Shown here: positions 17,029 to 26,104 of the stretch, piece by piece | Position numbering within the stretch: the first letter of the stretch is position 1 | Layout: the number at the start of each line of letters is the position of its first letter | DNA from: Methylovorus mays | GTDB taxonomy: Bacteria; Pseudomonadota; Gammaproteobacteria; Burkholderiales; Methylophilaceae | Reading direction: 5' to 3' | Length of the DNA stretch: 64,000 nt | NCBI RefSeq assembly: GCF_020531915.1 | Contig: NZ_JAJAVG010000004.1 | Location: 620,001-684,000, forward strand | The notes under the pieces: generated by a model | The model's database searches: none | What the model was told of the DNA's origin: nothing | Seen by the model: the letters and a program-made list of their open reading frames with translations, nothing else | Program-made: the position numbers and the translations under genes

Positions 17029-18156
17029 TCAGTTCGCCCCGGTGAGCGCTGCGGACAAAATTCCCTTGAGCTGGTCGCGAAGGGTCTGGATGTCTTGCTG
17101 TTGGGCCTGGTATTGCGCAAGCAGTTCGGCGGGGTCATGGCTGATCTGTTCGCCGACGTGGGGGTTCTTGATATCGAGGTTGTAGTGACGCGCAGCGATG
17201 TCTTCGAGGCTGACTTTCCAGGCCTGCGGCGTTTCCTTGCGGGCCCTGAAGCCATCGGCTTCATCGCCCCACCAGGCGCATTCGGTCGCGAACTCTTCGA
17301 ACTGCATCGGGCGGGTCTTGTTGTAGCTGGTAACGCCCTCGGGATAAGGGTGGTCGTAGAACCATACCTCTTTGGTCGCGGGCCATTCAGCCTCGGGCTT
17401 CTTGGTAAAGAATAGGATGTTGGTCTTAATGCTGGTGTAGGGGTTAAAGACGCCATTCGGCAGCCTTATGATGGTGTGGAGATGGCACTGCTCCAGCAGC
17501 ATCTGCTTAAGGCGGGTCTTCATGCCTTCGCCGAAGAGGAAGCCATCTGGCAGCACGACGGCGGCACGGCCATGCACTTTCAGAAGCTTGACGACAAGTG
17601 CCATGAAAAGATCGGCCGTTTCGCGGGTACGCAGGGTTGCGGGGAACTGGTTTTCGACTCCGTCTTCTTCCATGCCGCCGAAGGGCGGGTTGGTGATGAT
17701 GACGTTGACGCGATCGGCCTCGCCGTAGTCCTTGTAGGCACGGCGGCTGAGCATGTTGTCGTGCTCAATCTGAGTGGGCGTATCGATGCCATGCAGGATC
17801 ATGTTGGTAGTGCACAACATGTGCGGCAGCGCTTTCTTTTCTACACCTTGAATGCTAGCGACAAGCAGGGCTTCGTCGGCCGCGTTCTTCACGTATTTAT
17901 CGCGCTTATGGTCGATGGTGCAGGCAAGGAAGCCGCCAGTGCCGCAGGCGGGGTCAAGTACGCTTTCAGCGAGCTGAGGGTCGATACGGTCGACAATAAA
18001 TTTGGTGACTGCGCGGGGCGTGTAGAACTCGCCTGCATTACCCGCGCTTTGCAGGTCTTTGAGGATTTGCTCGTAGATGCTGCCAAAGGTGTGGCGGTCT
18101 TGCGTATTGTTGAAGTTGATCTCGCAGATTTTGTTAATGACCTGCCGCATGAGGGT
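17029..18156 (-). pseudogene. hsdM: Type I DNA methyltransferase subunit, N-terminally truncated
   Basis: An open frame of 373 residues from an internal ATG (18150). It matches HsdM from the middle of the N-terminal region onward: FNNTQDRHTFGSIYEQIL, then SAM motif I DPACGTGGF (~66-74) and the adenine-N6 motif NPPF (~152). Full-length HsdM is usually near 480-520 residues, so about 120 are missing. Directly upstream, in another frame, lies the start of hsdR. The fragment retains catalytic motifs but lacks the N-terminal helical domain needed for complex formation, so it is probably inactive. A short product started at 18150 is possible. See the junction entry near 18156. Confidence 0.85.
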
Positions 18157-18800
18157 AGCCGATAGATGATCTGGAAGGTGGTGTATGTTTTGCCCGTGCC
18201 GGTCGCCATGACCAGCAAAAGGCGCTTTTCACCTTGTGCCACTTTTTCAATGACACGGTTAATAGCTTCAGCCTGGTAATAGCGAGGCTCTTTGCCACTA
18301 CCGTCATCGTAGTAAGGTTCGATGACTAGCGCTTCTTCCTGATCGGTAATGCCTCTAGAGCGCTTGTATCGTTCCCACAGCTCATCTGGCGAGGGGAAAG
18401 CCGTCAGCGCGAACTCGGTCTCGGTGTCTTCACCAACGAGTGCGGCCTTGTTATGGCTGGCAAACCCGTCACCATTCGAGCTGAAAGCACATGGCACATC
18501 AAGCAGCTCCGCGTAACCCAATGCTTGCTGCAGACCATGGCTAATAGTGTGGTTGTTATCTTTTGCTTCGATGACGGCAACGGGTACGCCCTTCTCTTTT
18601 TGCAGGACGTAATCGGCGAATTTCTTTTTCTTCTTGTTCCTGGAAGATAAATTCCCCCTTACAACCACCGGCCCAGGTGTCAGGGTGACTTCACGGCGAA
18701 TCTGCGTCATCTCATCCCAGCCACTTTTGATAATGGCTGGGGTGATGAACTTCGCCTTGATATCTGACTCGCTTAGTTCTTTTTTTTCCTTTGGGTCCAT
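18150..18800 (-). pseudogene. hsdR: Type I restriction endonuclease subunit R, 5' fragment only
   Basis: From ATG 18800 the first ~215 residues read as HsdR: SDIKAKFITPAII, a PD-(D/E)xK-type nuclease core (ADYVL then VAVIEAK), YYQAEAINRVIEKV and the Walker A motif VMATGTGKTYTTFQIIYRL. After that leucine (~18156) homology stops. The frame then continues through hsdM DNA in the wrong frame to a stop at 17889, adding ~88 meaningless residues. All later helicase motifs and the C-terminal assembly region, some 550 residues, are gone. A DNA-cleaving enzyme cannot be made from this. The cause is best explained by a deletion joining hsdR codon ~215 to hsdM; an assembly error is the alternative. Confidence 0.85.
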
Positions 18801-18935
18801 CGCGGCCTTAGTTCGAGAACTCTTATAATTAGTGCGGAACGGGTTGCTTGGCCGATTGTACTCTATGCATGGACCTCATTTGAAGAGCTAATACTCCCGC
18901 TGAAGGATAGCCCTGATGAGGTCAATTGCCCTCAC

Positions 18936-20087
18936 CTAATCCCAACTCAACGCCCCACCCGTCTGGTATTCCGTCACTCTGGTCTCAAAGAAGTTTTTCT
19001 CTTTCTTCAAATCCATCATTTCGCTCATCCAGGGGAAGGGGTTGCTGGCGCCGGGGTATAGGGCGTCGATGCCGATTTGCTGCATGCGGCGGTTGGCGAT
19101 GAAGCGGAGGTATTCCTTGAACATGGCGGCGTTGAGGCCGAGCACGCCGCGGGGCATGGTGTCTTCGGCGTAGCGGTATTCCAGCTCGACGGCTTGTTGC
19201 ATCAGGCGTTTGATTTCTTCGCGGAATTCGGGGGTCCACAGGTGCGGGTTTTCGAGCTTGAGGGTGTTGATGAGGTCGATGCCGAAATTGCAGTGCATGG
19301 ATTCATCGCGCAGGATGTATTGGTATTGCTCGGCGGCGCCTTGCATTTTGTTCTGGCGGCCCAGGGCGAGTATCTGCACAAAGCCGACGTAGAAAAACAG
19401 GCCTTCCATAATGCAGGCGAAGACGATGAGCGAGCGCAGCAGCTGCTGGTCGGCTTGCGTGGTGCCGGTTTTGAATTCGGGGTCGGTCAGCGTGTTGATG
19501 AAGGGGATGAGGAAGTCGTCTTTATCGCGGATGCTGGAGACTTCTTGATAGGCGTTGAAGATTTCGCTTTCGTCCAGGCCCAGGCTTTCGACGATGTATT
19601 GGTAGGCGTGGGTGTGGATGGCTTCTTCAAAGGCCTGACGCAGCAGGTATTGGCGGCACTCGGGCGCGGTGATGTGGCGATAGGTGCCGAGCACGATGTT
19701 GTTGGCGGCCAGCGAATCGGCGGTGGTGAAAAAGCCGAGGTTGCGTTTGACGATCAGGCGTTCGTCTTCGGTGAGCGCGCTGCTGTCTTTCCACTGGGCA
19801 ATGTCGCGGCTCATGGAGATTTCTTGCGGCATCCAGTGGTTGGCACAGCCTGCCAGGTATTTATCCCATGCCCAGTGGTATTTGAATGGCACGAGCTGGT
19901 TGACGTCGGTTTGGCCGTTGATCACGCGCTTATCCACCGCTTGCACGCGGCCCGTGGCGCTGGGCTGGTTGGCGGCGCTGTGGGCATTAGCGATGGCGGC
20001 GACAGATGGCATGGCGGGTGCTGCACTTGGGGTGGCGGCAGGCGCTGCAGCGGGAGCAGTCAAAATATCTTCTTCAAAATTCAGCAT
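18936..20087 (-). CDS. nrdB: Ribonucleoside-diphosphate reductase class Ia, beta subunit
   Basis: 383 residues. Metal-ligand and radical residues of class Ia are present: D124 in [13 protein letters not shown]155 and H158 with the radical tyrosine Y162 in EEAIHTHAY, then IMEGLFFY and [10 protein letters not shown]. The protein thus keeps tyrosine rather than the phenylalanine of class Ic enzymes. The C-terminal tail (ending GGALSWD) is the expected docking peptide for NrdA. The first ~50 residues are an Ala/Pro-rich extension, typical of betaproteobacterial forms. It makes the tyrosyl radical needed by NrdA for dNTP synthesis. It lies 98 bp downstream of nrdA on the same strand and should be controlled by the same B12 riboswitch leader. 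Confidence 0.97.
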   Translation of the reverse strand: MLNFEEDILTAPAAAPAATPSAAPAMPSVAAIANAHSAANQPSATGRVQAVDKRVINGQTDVNQLVPFKYHWAWDKYLAGCANHWMPQEISMSRDIAQWKDSSALTEDERLIVKRNLGFFTTADSLAANNIVLGTYRHITAPECRQYLLRQAFEEAIHTHAYQYIVESLGLDESEIFNAYQEVSSIRDKDDFLIPFINTLTDPEFKTGTTQADQQLLRSLIVFACIMEGLFFYVGFVQILALGRQNKMQGAAEQYQYILRDESMHCNFGIDLINTLKLENPHLWTPEFREEIKRLMQQAVELEYRYAEDTMPRGVLGLNAAMFKEYLRFIANRRMQQIGIDALYPGASNPFPWMSEMMDLKKEKNFFETRVTEYQTGGALSWD

Positions 20088-20185
20088 GGTGTTTCCTTAA
20101 AATTCAGCGGTGAAGGTGCGATCCACCTTTAGGGCAAGGCACATCATGTGCAGCCAGCGTGGGTGGATCGCAGACAATCAGAGGG

Positions 20186-22999
20186 TTATTGGCAGGCTTC
20201 GCAGTCCGGGTCGTCGATCAGGCATTGCTTAGGCTCAGGCTCGGCGCTGGGGCTTGCCGACGCTACGGGCAAGCCGGACGACACCGCATTGAGCTCCCCG
20301 CCCTGCCCGGTCGATTTCTCGGCCGAGGTGGCGCCCAGCGAGCGCAGGTAATACGTGGTTTTAAGGCCACGCAGCCAGGCCAGCATGTAAACGTCATTGA
20401 GCTTTTTGCCGGAGGGCGCGGCGAAGTAGAGGTTGAGCGATTGCGCCTGATCTATCCATTTCTGGCGGCGCGCAGCGGCCTCGACCAGCCACACCGGGTC
20501 TACCTCAAAGGCCGTGGCGTACAGCTGCTTGAGGTCCGCCGGCACGCGCTCGATGGCGGCCAGCGAGCCATCGTAATACTTGATGTCGGCAATCATCACT
20601 TCATCCCACAGGCCACGCGCTTTCAGGTCTTGCACCAGTTGCTCGTTCACCACGGTGAATTCACCCGAGAGGTTGGATTTCACATACAGGTTCTGGTATT
20701 CCGGCTCTATGCTGGCGGAGACGCCGACGATATTGGAGATAGTCGCCGTCGGCGCAATCGCCACGCAGTTGGAGTTGCGCATGCCCACGCGCTGTATGCG
20801 CTGGCGCAGGCTATCCCAATCCAGCGTGCTTGAGCGGTCGACTTCTACCTGGCCGCCACGCGCTTCGGATAGCAGATTGAGCGTATCCAGCGGCAATATG
20901 CCTTGATCCCACAGGCTGCCACGGAAGGACGAATACGCGCCCCGCTCTTCTGCCAGATAGCTGGAAGCGAGGTAGGCGTTGTAGCACACGGCTTCCATGG
21001 CGTGGTCGGCAAACTCCACCGCCGCAGGCGAGGCATACGGCACGCGCATGGCATGCAGTGCATCCTGAAAGCCCATGATGCCAAGGCCCACCGGACGGTG
21101 ACGGTAATTGGAATTGCGCGCCTTGCCCACGGCGTAGAAGTTGATGTCGACCACGTTATCCAGCATGCGCATCGCCACGCGGATAGTCGCAGCCAGCTTG
21201 GTCTGGTCCAGCACGTAGCTGTCGCCCTCGCGCTTCAGGTGCGCCATCAGGTTCACCGAGCCCAGGTTGCACACGGCGATTTCCGTTTCGGAGGTATTCA
21301 GCGTGATCTCGGTGCAGAGGTTGGAGCTGTGCACCACACCCACGTGCTGCTGCGGCGAGCGGATATTGCACGGGTCTTTGAAGGTGATCCACGGATGCCC
21401 GGTTTCAAACAGCATGGAGAGCATCTTGCGCCACAACTGCACGGCGGGCACGCGCTTGAACAGCTTGATCTCGCCATGGTCGGCGCGGCGCTCGTAATTG
21501 GTATAGGCAGCCTCGAAAGCCTTGCCGAACAGATCATGCAGATCCGGCACATCAGACGGTGAAAACAGCGTCCAATCCGCATTGGCCTGCACGCGCTGCA
21601 TGAAGAGGTCAGGAATCCAGTTGGCGGTGTTCATGTCGTGCGTGCGGCGGCGGTCGTCGCCGGTGTTCTTGCGCAGGTCCAGAAACTCTTCTAGGTCCAG
21701 ATGCCAGCTTTCCAGATAGCCACACACCGCGCCCTTGCGCTTGCCACCCTGGTTCACCGCCACGGCGGTATCGTTGACCACTTTCAGGAAAGGAATCACG
21801 CCCTGGCTTTTGCCATTGGTGCCCTTGATGCGCGAGCCCAGCGCCCGCACTGGCGTCCAGTCATTGCCCAGGCCACCCGCAAATTTTTGCAGCAGCGCGT
21901 TTTCCTTGATCGCCTGGTAAATGCCATCCAGATCATCGCTGACGGTGGTGAGGTAGCACGACGACAGCTGCGAATGGCGCGTGCCGCTGTTAAACAAGGT
22001 TGGCGTGGAGCTCATGAAATCAAAGCTGGACAGCACATGGTAAAACTCGATGGCGCGGCTTTCGCGGTCAATCTCGTTGATCGCCAGGCCCATGGCTACG
22101 CGCATGAAAAACACCTGCGGCAGTTCGATGCGGCGCTCTTCAATATGCAAGAAGTAGCGGTCATACAGCGTCTGCAAGCCCAGGTAGCCAAATTGCAGAT
22201 CGCGGTCGGCCACCAGTACGCTGGCAAGGCGGCTGAGATCAAACTGCGCCAGGCGTTCATCCAGCAATTCGGCGGCAATGCCGGTCTTGATGTATTGCGG
22301 AAAATACTCGGCATAGCGCTGCGCCATGGCGGTATGGCTCACCGCTTCGCCCAGCACCTCGGCCCGCACCAGGTCCAGCTGCAAGCGGGCGGTGACGTAG
22401 TTGTAAGCAGGCTCGCGCTCGATCAGGCTGCGTGCGGAGAGGATCAGCGCGCGGCGCACTTCATCAAACGGCATGCCGTCGTACAGGTCGCGCATGGCCT
22501 GCTCCACAATCACGGCGGGTTGCACCGCATCACCCAGATTCACGCAGGCCTCGGTCACCATGCTCAGCAGCAACTGCTGGTCCAGCGGCACGCGCTTGCC
22601 ATCTTGCAGCACATGCAGGGTGGGCGCAGGCGCCTGCTGGGCGGCACGCTCGGCCGCACGCTTTTCGCGGTACAGCACATAGGCGCGCGCCACGTCATGC
22701 TCGCCGGAACGCATCAGCGCCAGCTCCACCTGATCCTGTATGTCTTCAATATGAATAGACCCACCGGCTGGCTTGCGCCGCACCAGGGCGGCCACCACGG
22801 TGTCGGTCAGCGCCTGCACCTCGGCACGCATGTGGCTGGAAATGGTCGAGTGCTCGCCCGCCACCGCCAAAAACGCCTTGGTCAGCGCAATGGAAATCTT
22901 GTCGGCGGCAAACAGCACGGCGGCACCATCACGGCGTATGACTTGCAAACTGGGGAGTGCAGCATTTAAAACCGGCTGCGCGGTATTGATATCATCCAT
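20186..22999 (-). CDS. nrdA: Ribonucleoside-diphosphate reductase class Ia, alpha subunit (two ATP-cone regions)
   Basis: 937 residues, longer than the ~760 of E. coli. The N-terminus carries an ATP-cone (LQVIRRDGAAVLFAADKISIAL..., ~17-105) and then a second, divergent cone-like region (LHVLQDGKRVPLDQQLLLSMV..., ~125-210), as in Pseudomonas-type NrdA. The catalytic core has SSCYLTT, NLCTEI (Asn-Cys-Glu), AVCNLGSVNL and ATISNIVG; the C-terminal redox pair is CEAC. It reduces NDPs to dNDPs with NrdB. Start at 22999 follows AGGAG by 8 nt; that ribosome site is buried in a hairpin. A cobalamin riboswitch precedes the gene, implying shut-off when B12 is plentiful and hence a B12-dependent class II reductase elsewhere in the genome (inference). 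Confidence 0.97.
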   Translation of the reverse strand: MDDINTAQPVLNAALPSLQVIRRDGAAVLFAADKISIALTKAFLAVAGEHSTISSHMRAEVQALTDTVVAALVRRKPAGGSIHIEDIQDQVELALMRSGEHDVARAYVLYREKRAAERAAQQAPAPTLHVLQDGKRVPLDQQLLLSMVTEACVNLGDAVQPAVIVEQAMRDLYDGMPFDEVRRALILSARSLIEREPAYNYVTARLQLDLVRAEVLGEAVSHTAMAQRYAEYFPQYIKTGIAAELLDERLAQFDLSRLASVLVADRDLQFGYLGLQTLYDRYFLHIEERRIELPQVFFMRVAMGLAINEIDRESRAIEFYHVLSSFDFMSSTPTLFNSGTRHSQLSSCYLTTVSDDLDGIYQAIKENALLQKFAGGLGNDWTPVRALGSRIKGTNGKSQGVIPFLKVVNDTAVAVNQGGKRKGAVCGYLESWHLDLEEFLDLRKNTGDDRRRTHDMNTANWIPDLFMQRVQANADWTLFSPSDVPDLHDLFGKAFEAAYTNYERRADHGEIKLFKRVPAVQLWRKMLSMLFETGHPWITFKDPCNIRSPQQHVGVVHSSNLCTEITLNTSETEIAVCNLGSVNLMAHLKREGDSYVLDQTKLAATIRVAMRMLDNVVDINFYAVGKARNSNYRHRPVGLGIMGFQDALHAMRVPYASPAAVEFADHAMEAVCYNAYLASSYLAEERGAYSSFRGSLWDQGILPLDTLNLLSEARGGQVEVDRSSTLDWDSLRQRIQRVGMRNSNCVAIAPTATISNIVGVSASIEPEYQNLYVKSNLSGEFTVVNEQLVQDLKARGLWDEVMIADIKYYDGSLAAIERVPADLKQLYATAFEVDPVWLVEAAARRQKWIDQAQSLNLYFAAPSGKKLNDVYMLAWLRGLKTTYYLRSLGATSAEKSTGQGGELNAVSSGLPVASASPSAEPEPKQCLIDDPDCEACQ

Positions 23000-23006
23000 C
23001 TACTTG

Positions 23007-23021
23007 GCTCCTATCAGGAGC
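23007..23021 (-). promoter_or_regulatory. Shine-Dalgarno-sequestering hairpin of nrdA
   Basis: GCTCCT / AGGAGC with a 3-nt loop; the AGGAG arm is the nrdA ribosome site. A second perfect hairpin, GTCGG-CAA-CCGAC, lies at 23026-23038. Together they look like the expression platform of the riboswitch acting on translation. Confidence 0.65.
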
Positions 23022-23160
23022 GGGAGTCGGCAACCGACATACGCAGGCGCAATGACATTGCATCGCCGCTGTACATCCACCACCAGGACCAGCAAGGGAG
23101 AAGGCGCAAACCTTCCATCTGCCGAGGACACCCCGCCTCAAACGTGTTGAAAAAATCCAC

Positions 23161-23388
23161 GGCAGGTCTCCTGGCTCCCGGCCTTACGCTTGGCGCCTTC
23201 CCGAACCCCGGCAGGTTCAGTGGCTTCAGATGCCTTGCGCTATCAGACTGACATGGCGTCAGCCCGATGGCTGGTTACAGTTGCGGGGGCAGCCCCGGCG
23301 TTGCATATCGGCGAGATAACATCTGCAGACACACGCACCGGATTCCCTTTTAACTCGCGGTTTGAATCAAACCTTGAGGACCGTAGTG
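23161..23388 (-). ncRNA. Cobalamin (adenosylcobalamin-type) riboswitch upstream of nrdAB
   Basis: Read on the minus strand, the leader contains in order AAAAGGGAATCCGGTG, GGGGCTGCCCCCGCAACTGTAA, GCCACTG, GGGAAGG and the B12 box AGCCAGGAGACCTGCC (23161-23176). These are the hallmark conserved blocks of the cobalamin aptamer in the right order and spacing. The only downstream gene on that strand is nrdA. Known examples of this arrangement repress the B12-independent reductase when cobalamin is bound. Confidence 0.93.
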
Positions 23389-23394
23389 CTGGCA

Positions 23395-23424
23395 ATGTAA
23401 CACAATAGGGAGTGGTATCGTCAA
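23395..23424 (-). promoter_or_regulatory. Putative sigma-70 promoter for the nrdAB transcript
   Basis: TTGACG (23419-23424) and TTACAT (23395-23400) are separated by 18 bp on the minus strand. Transcription would start just before the riboswitch aptamer. Remaining bases to 23601 hold nothing I can identify. Confidence 0.55.
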
Positions 23425-23601
23425 CAGGGAAATACAAAATATAGAGGACTAAGGGATAAATAGGCATGTCAGCAGCAATGCGACTGGAGCCCGTCGGGGT
23501 GCATGACTTATAGTGGGGTTCGGGCAGGCCATTGCCGCATTTTTCTGCATTGTGTTTATCATCAAATACCACACACTCAACCTGCCGAATCTCAATAAAG
23601 C

Positions 23602-25251
23602 TCAATCATTTCCCTTGAAAACCCGCCTGAATCTGGCTGCACCCATAATGTTGTACTTAAACTCATCCAGCCCATCTCCCAAAGCGCCTGCCATGGAGTC
23701 GTGCACAAACCAGTCAAACAAGAAGTCGATTTCAGGCGTCACCCGTTCAGGCTGAATATACCGCGCAACTTCCATACGCTGCTTGCCCTCAGCTGTCATT
23801 TGAAGGCCAAGCTCAATGTGCTTTCGCTCAAAAAGCTGGGCTGCAGCAACGGGCGAAATGCCAGTCTTGTCAGGAGGTGTCACACCAAAGGCCATTGCCT
23901 GCAAAAACCGGTTTTGCACTTTGAGCAAGCTCTGCTGCTCGGCCGCCGTGCGTGCATGCCGATACGCCATCTTGCGGGTGGTGAACTCATTGCGCCATTT
24001 ATAACGGTAGCTGTGGTACAGCCCCATGTGCTGGCGATGCATTTCATCTACTGGCCCGGCACTTACACCACAGGCATTCAGATAACCGTTGTAGGCGCGG
24101 ATGAGCTCATTTGAAGGTAATAAAGACTTACGAATGTCGGGGTCTAAATTGTCCCATAGCACCATGGGCACCCCGGCAATCCGCGCTGCATGGTACATGT
24201 CCTGCCCGGCAAATACACTCAGGTTATCCCCCATGCGCGGGTATACCCCGATAGCCCCCGGCGCATAGCCACCGCCCACATCCGAGTGCGCTCCGGGGTA
24301 CATGATCTCCTGTACGTTGCCAGGGTACTGACCATGTACTCGCGCGGAATCCAGCGGGAAGGAGGCTCTTACCTCGTGCGCTGCCACCATGTGCACGCAA
24401 CGCCTCACGGCTGGGTGTATCTGCAAGGTGTTATCCGCCCAGCTCATATGGCCGGACGCCGTGGTATCCCCCATCGTATTTGCCAAGCCCACTGAGGCTA
24501 CCGTGTCAAACAGCCCCAGGAACTGCACATTGAGCTGTATGCCGCCGAACAGCCAGCCGTTGGCAGTGCGTTCACACACCTCCATCAGCCAGTTTACAAA
24601 CACGCGCGCCTCGGCAGCGCCACGGCTAAAGCCAAATACTGATACATTCAGCGTGGTGATCTTCGGCTTATAGGCATACAGGGTGTTCTGGAGCTCGAAT
24701 TGCCACCGTTTGAACTGGGCAACGCGCATGGCCGAGGGTACGCTAATCGGTGCCAATTTATCACACCAGACTTTGGCTTCAGCATCGGGAAGTAACGGAA
24801 AATTCCCCCTCTTTACATAGCGTTGCGGGGCATTCAGCAGTTGTATCATCGCCCACAAAATGCGGTGTTCGCCCTTGTCACCGAACATGGCCCCCGTGTT
24901 GATAAATTCATCCTTATTATGCGTATCGCCAATTTCAGGGAATGGAGTACCGATGCCTGGAATATAGATCGGGAAGTAGCCTTCCGGTTTTGCATCGCGA
25001 AATGCTTGATACAGTTTTACAACATTGGTGTGCTTGCGTTTTTCTGGTGGCGGCACCTCAAAGTCCAGATGCATGTTGTTGCCCGTGCCATCGAAAAAGA
25101 TGCCGACATAAACTTGGCTTTCACATTGCTTGGGCAAGCGGCCGATATTGGGGTTAGCAATAGCGTGCGCTTCCGCCTGTTGCAACATGTCGTCAAAGCT
25201 CGGCTTGCGTTCGCCCGACGTTGGAAATTGGTTCGGAGATTGTGCACTCAT
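23602..25251 (-). CDS. DUF2235 / Tle1-like lipase, probable type VI secretion effector
   Basis: 549 residues from the ATG at 25251, preceded by GAAGGAG at 8 nt and overlapping the upstream stop (ATGA). The longer open frame (to 25305) lacks such a site. The N-terminal half shows the DUF2235 alpha/beta-hydrolase pattern: VGIFFDGTGNN, the nucleophile elbow GFSRGAAEARVF (Ser in G-F-S-R-G), FLGLFDTVASVG and GAHSDVGGGY, which supply the Asp and His region. Tle1 effectors of this family are phospholipases injected into rival cells by VgrG. The gene ends the vgrG - DUF4123 - DUF3304 cluster, which supports this role. The actual substrate is not shown. No signal peptide is present, as expected for T6SS cargo. 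Confidence 0.85.
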   Translation of the reverse strand: MSAQSPNQFPTSGERKPSFDDMLQQAEAHAIANPNIGRLPKQCESQVYVGIFFDGTGNNMHLDFEVPPPEKRKHTNVVKLYQAFRDAKPEGYFPIYIPGIGTPFPEIGDTHNKDEFINTGAMFGDKGEHRILWAMIQLLNAPQRYVKRGNFPLLPDAEAKVWCDKLAPISVPSAMRVAQFKRWQFELQNTLYAYKPKITTLNVSVFGFSRGAAEARVFVNWLMEVCERTANGWLFGGIQLNVQFLGLFDTVASVGLANTMGDTTASGHMSWADNTLQIHPAVRRCVHMVAAHEVRASFPLDSARVHGQYPGNVQEIMYPGAHSDVGGGYAPGAIGVYPRMGDNLSVFAGQDMYHAARIAGVPMVLWDNLDPDIRKSLLPSNELIRAYNGYLNACGVSAGPVDEMHRQHMGLYHSYRYKWRNEFTTRKMAYRHARTAAEQQSLLKVQNRFLQAMAFGVTPPDKTGISPVAAAQLFERKHIELGLQMTAEGKQRMEVARYIQPERVTPEIDFLFDWFVHDSMAGALGDGLDEFKYNIMGAARFRRVFKGND

Positions 25252-25991
25252 TGCGCATACTCCTTCGCCTGATACGCTGCGTCTTCTGGTGTTTCTTCCT
25301 CCCATTCCAGGTATTCGGAGGTACTGGTGAGGGCTACCCGCACCTCGTCGTTTGGATAGAAAAAGACGTAAAACGCCCCCTCACTGATATATTGGGGAAT
25401 GGGTACGGTGCGGGTTTTCCATGGGGCTTCAATTAACAAAGGTAATCCGCTATCTTCGTAAATTACCTTTCCCGCGGCATCCGTAGCCCAATGACCTGCC
25501 TCACGCCACTTAATCGTCGCCGTTAGCCCCGGTCGCCAGCGTTGCGGGACGATAACGCAACATATGCCTGGGGTTCCAACGGTATGGGGTGTCACATGTA
25601 ATATCCCGCCCTCGCCATTAATGATGATGGAGACGATGGATTTATCGGTATGGTTAACCGCGCCATACGATACTTCCCAGGTGGGCTCTTCGATGTGGAT
25701 ATGCATGATGGCAAATGTGCCGCCGCCCAGACACAGGGCCATCACCACCCCGTGCCAGGGGAAAAAGCGGCGAATTTTCATGTCATAGAGGCAAAAAATG
25801 AAAACACAGAGGGACGCAATCAAGACGATCCAGTAGAGGTTACGTTGCAGCGCAAAAACAGCCTCCCAGAACAGGGGGCGCAGTATGAAGAACCATAAAA
25901 ACTGGCCGACCGGTCCGAGCATCAGGATGACAGCGCCAAGAATCATCAAACTGATCATGATCCAATCACGCTTTTGAGGAGGCTTTTTCAT
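25248..25991 (-). CDS. DUF3304-like membrane protein, probable immunity protein for the lipase
   Basis: 247 residues with three hydrophobic segments in the first ~105 residues (IMISLMILGAVILMLGPVG; WIVLIASLCVFIFCLY; WHGVVMALCLGGGTFAIMHI) and a C-terminal soluble domain with GILHVTPHTVGTPGICCVIVP and RWRPGLTATIKW, the pattern of DUF3304 proteins. With three membrane passes the soluble domain would sit in the periplasm, where a Tle1-type phospholipase would act. It overlaps the lipase gene by ATGA. The immunity role is inferred from position and from known Tle1-Tli1 pairs. Confidence 0.75.
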   Translation of the reverse strand: MKKPPQKRDWIMISLMILGAVILMLGPVGQFLWFFILRPLFWEAVFALQRNLYWIVLIASLCVFIFCLYDMKIRRFFPWHGVVMALCLGGGTFAIMHIHIEEPTWEVSYGAVNHTDKSIVSIIINGEGGILHVTPHTVGTPGICCVIVPQRWRPGLTATIKWREAGHWATDAAGKVIYEDSGLPLLIEAPWKTRTVPIPQYISEGAFYVFFYPNDEVRVALTSTSEYLEWEEETPEDAAYQAKEYAQ

Positions 25992-26104
25992 GACATGAAC
26001 TCACTTGCATAAACGGGGAATAATGGAAAGGCGAAGGCGTCAACCATGGCCGGGCATGGCTTGGCTGCGAATGGCGTTCTTGCGGTTCTCAGACGACATT
26101 TCAT
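25988..26104 (-). CDS. 38-codon mini-ORF coupled on both sides
   Basis: The ATG (26104) overlaps the stop of the DUF4123 gene as ATGA, and its own TGA (25990-25988) overlaps the ATG of the DUF3304 gene in the same way. The product (MKCRLRTARTPF..., ending YASEFMS) has no recognisable family. It could be a real small protein, a decayed gene kept as a translational bridge, or chance. It fills the gap between two otherwise uncoupled genes exactly. Confidence 0.4.
   Translation of the reverse strand: MKCRLRTARTPFAAKPCPAMVDAFAFPLFPVYASEFMS

Noticed and set aside
13000-18900. Possible integrated mobile island with attachment sites
   Set aside because: Composition and content suggest transfer, but no integrase, tRNA or flanking direct repeat could be found, so no element is called.
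23190-23408. Plus-strand frame over the nrdA leader
   Set aside because: The DNA is explained by the cobalamin aptamer on the other strand; no coding character.
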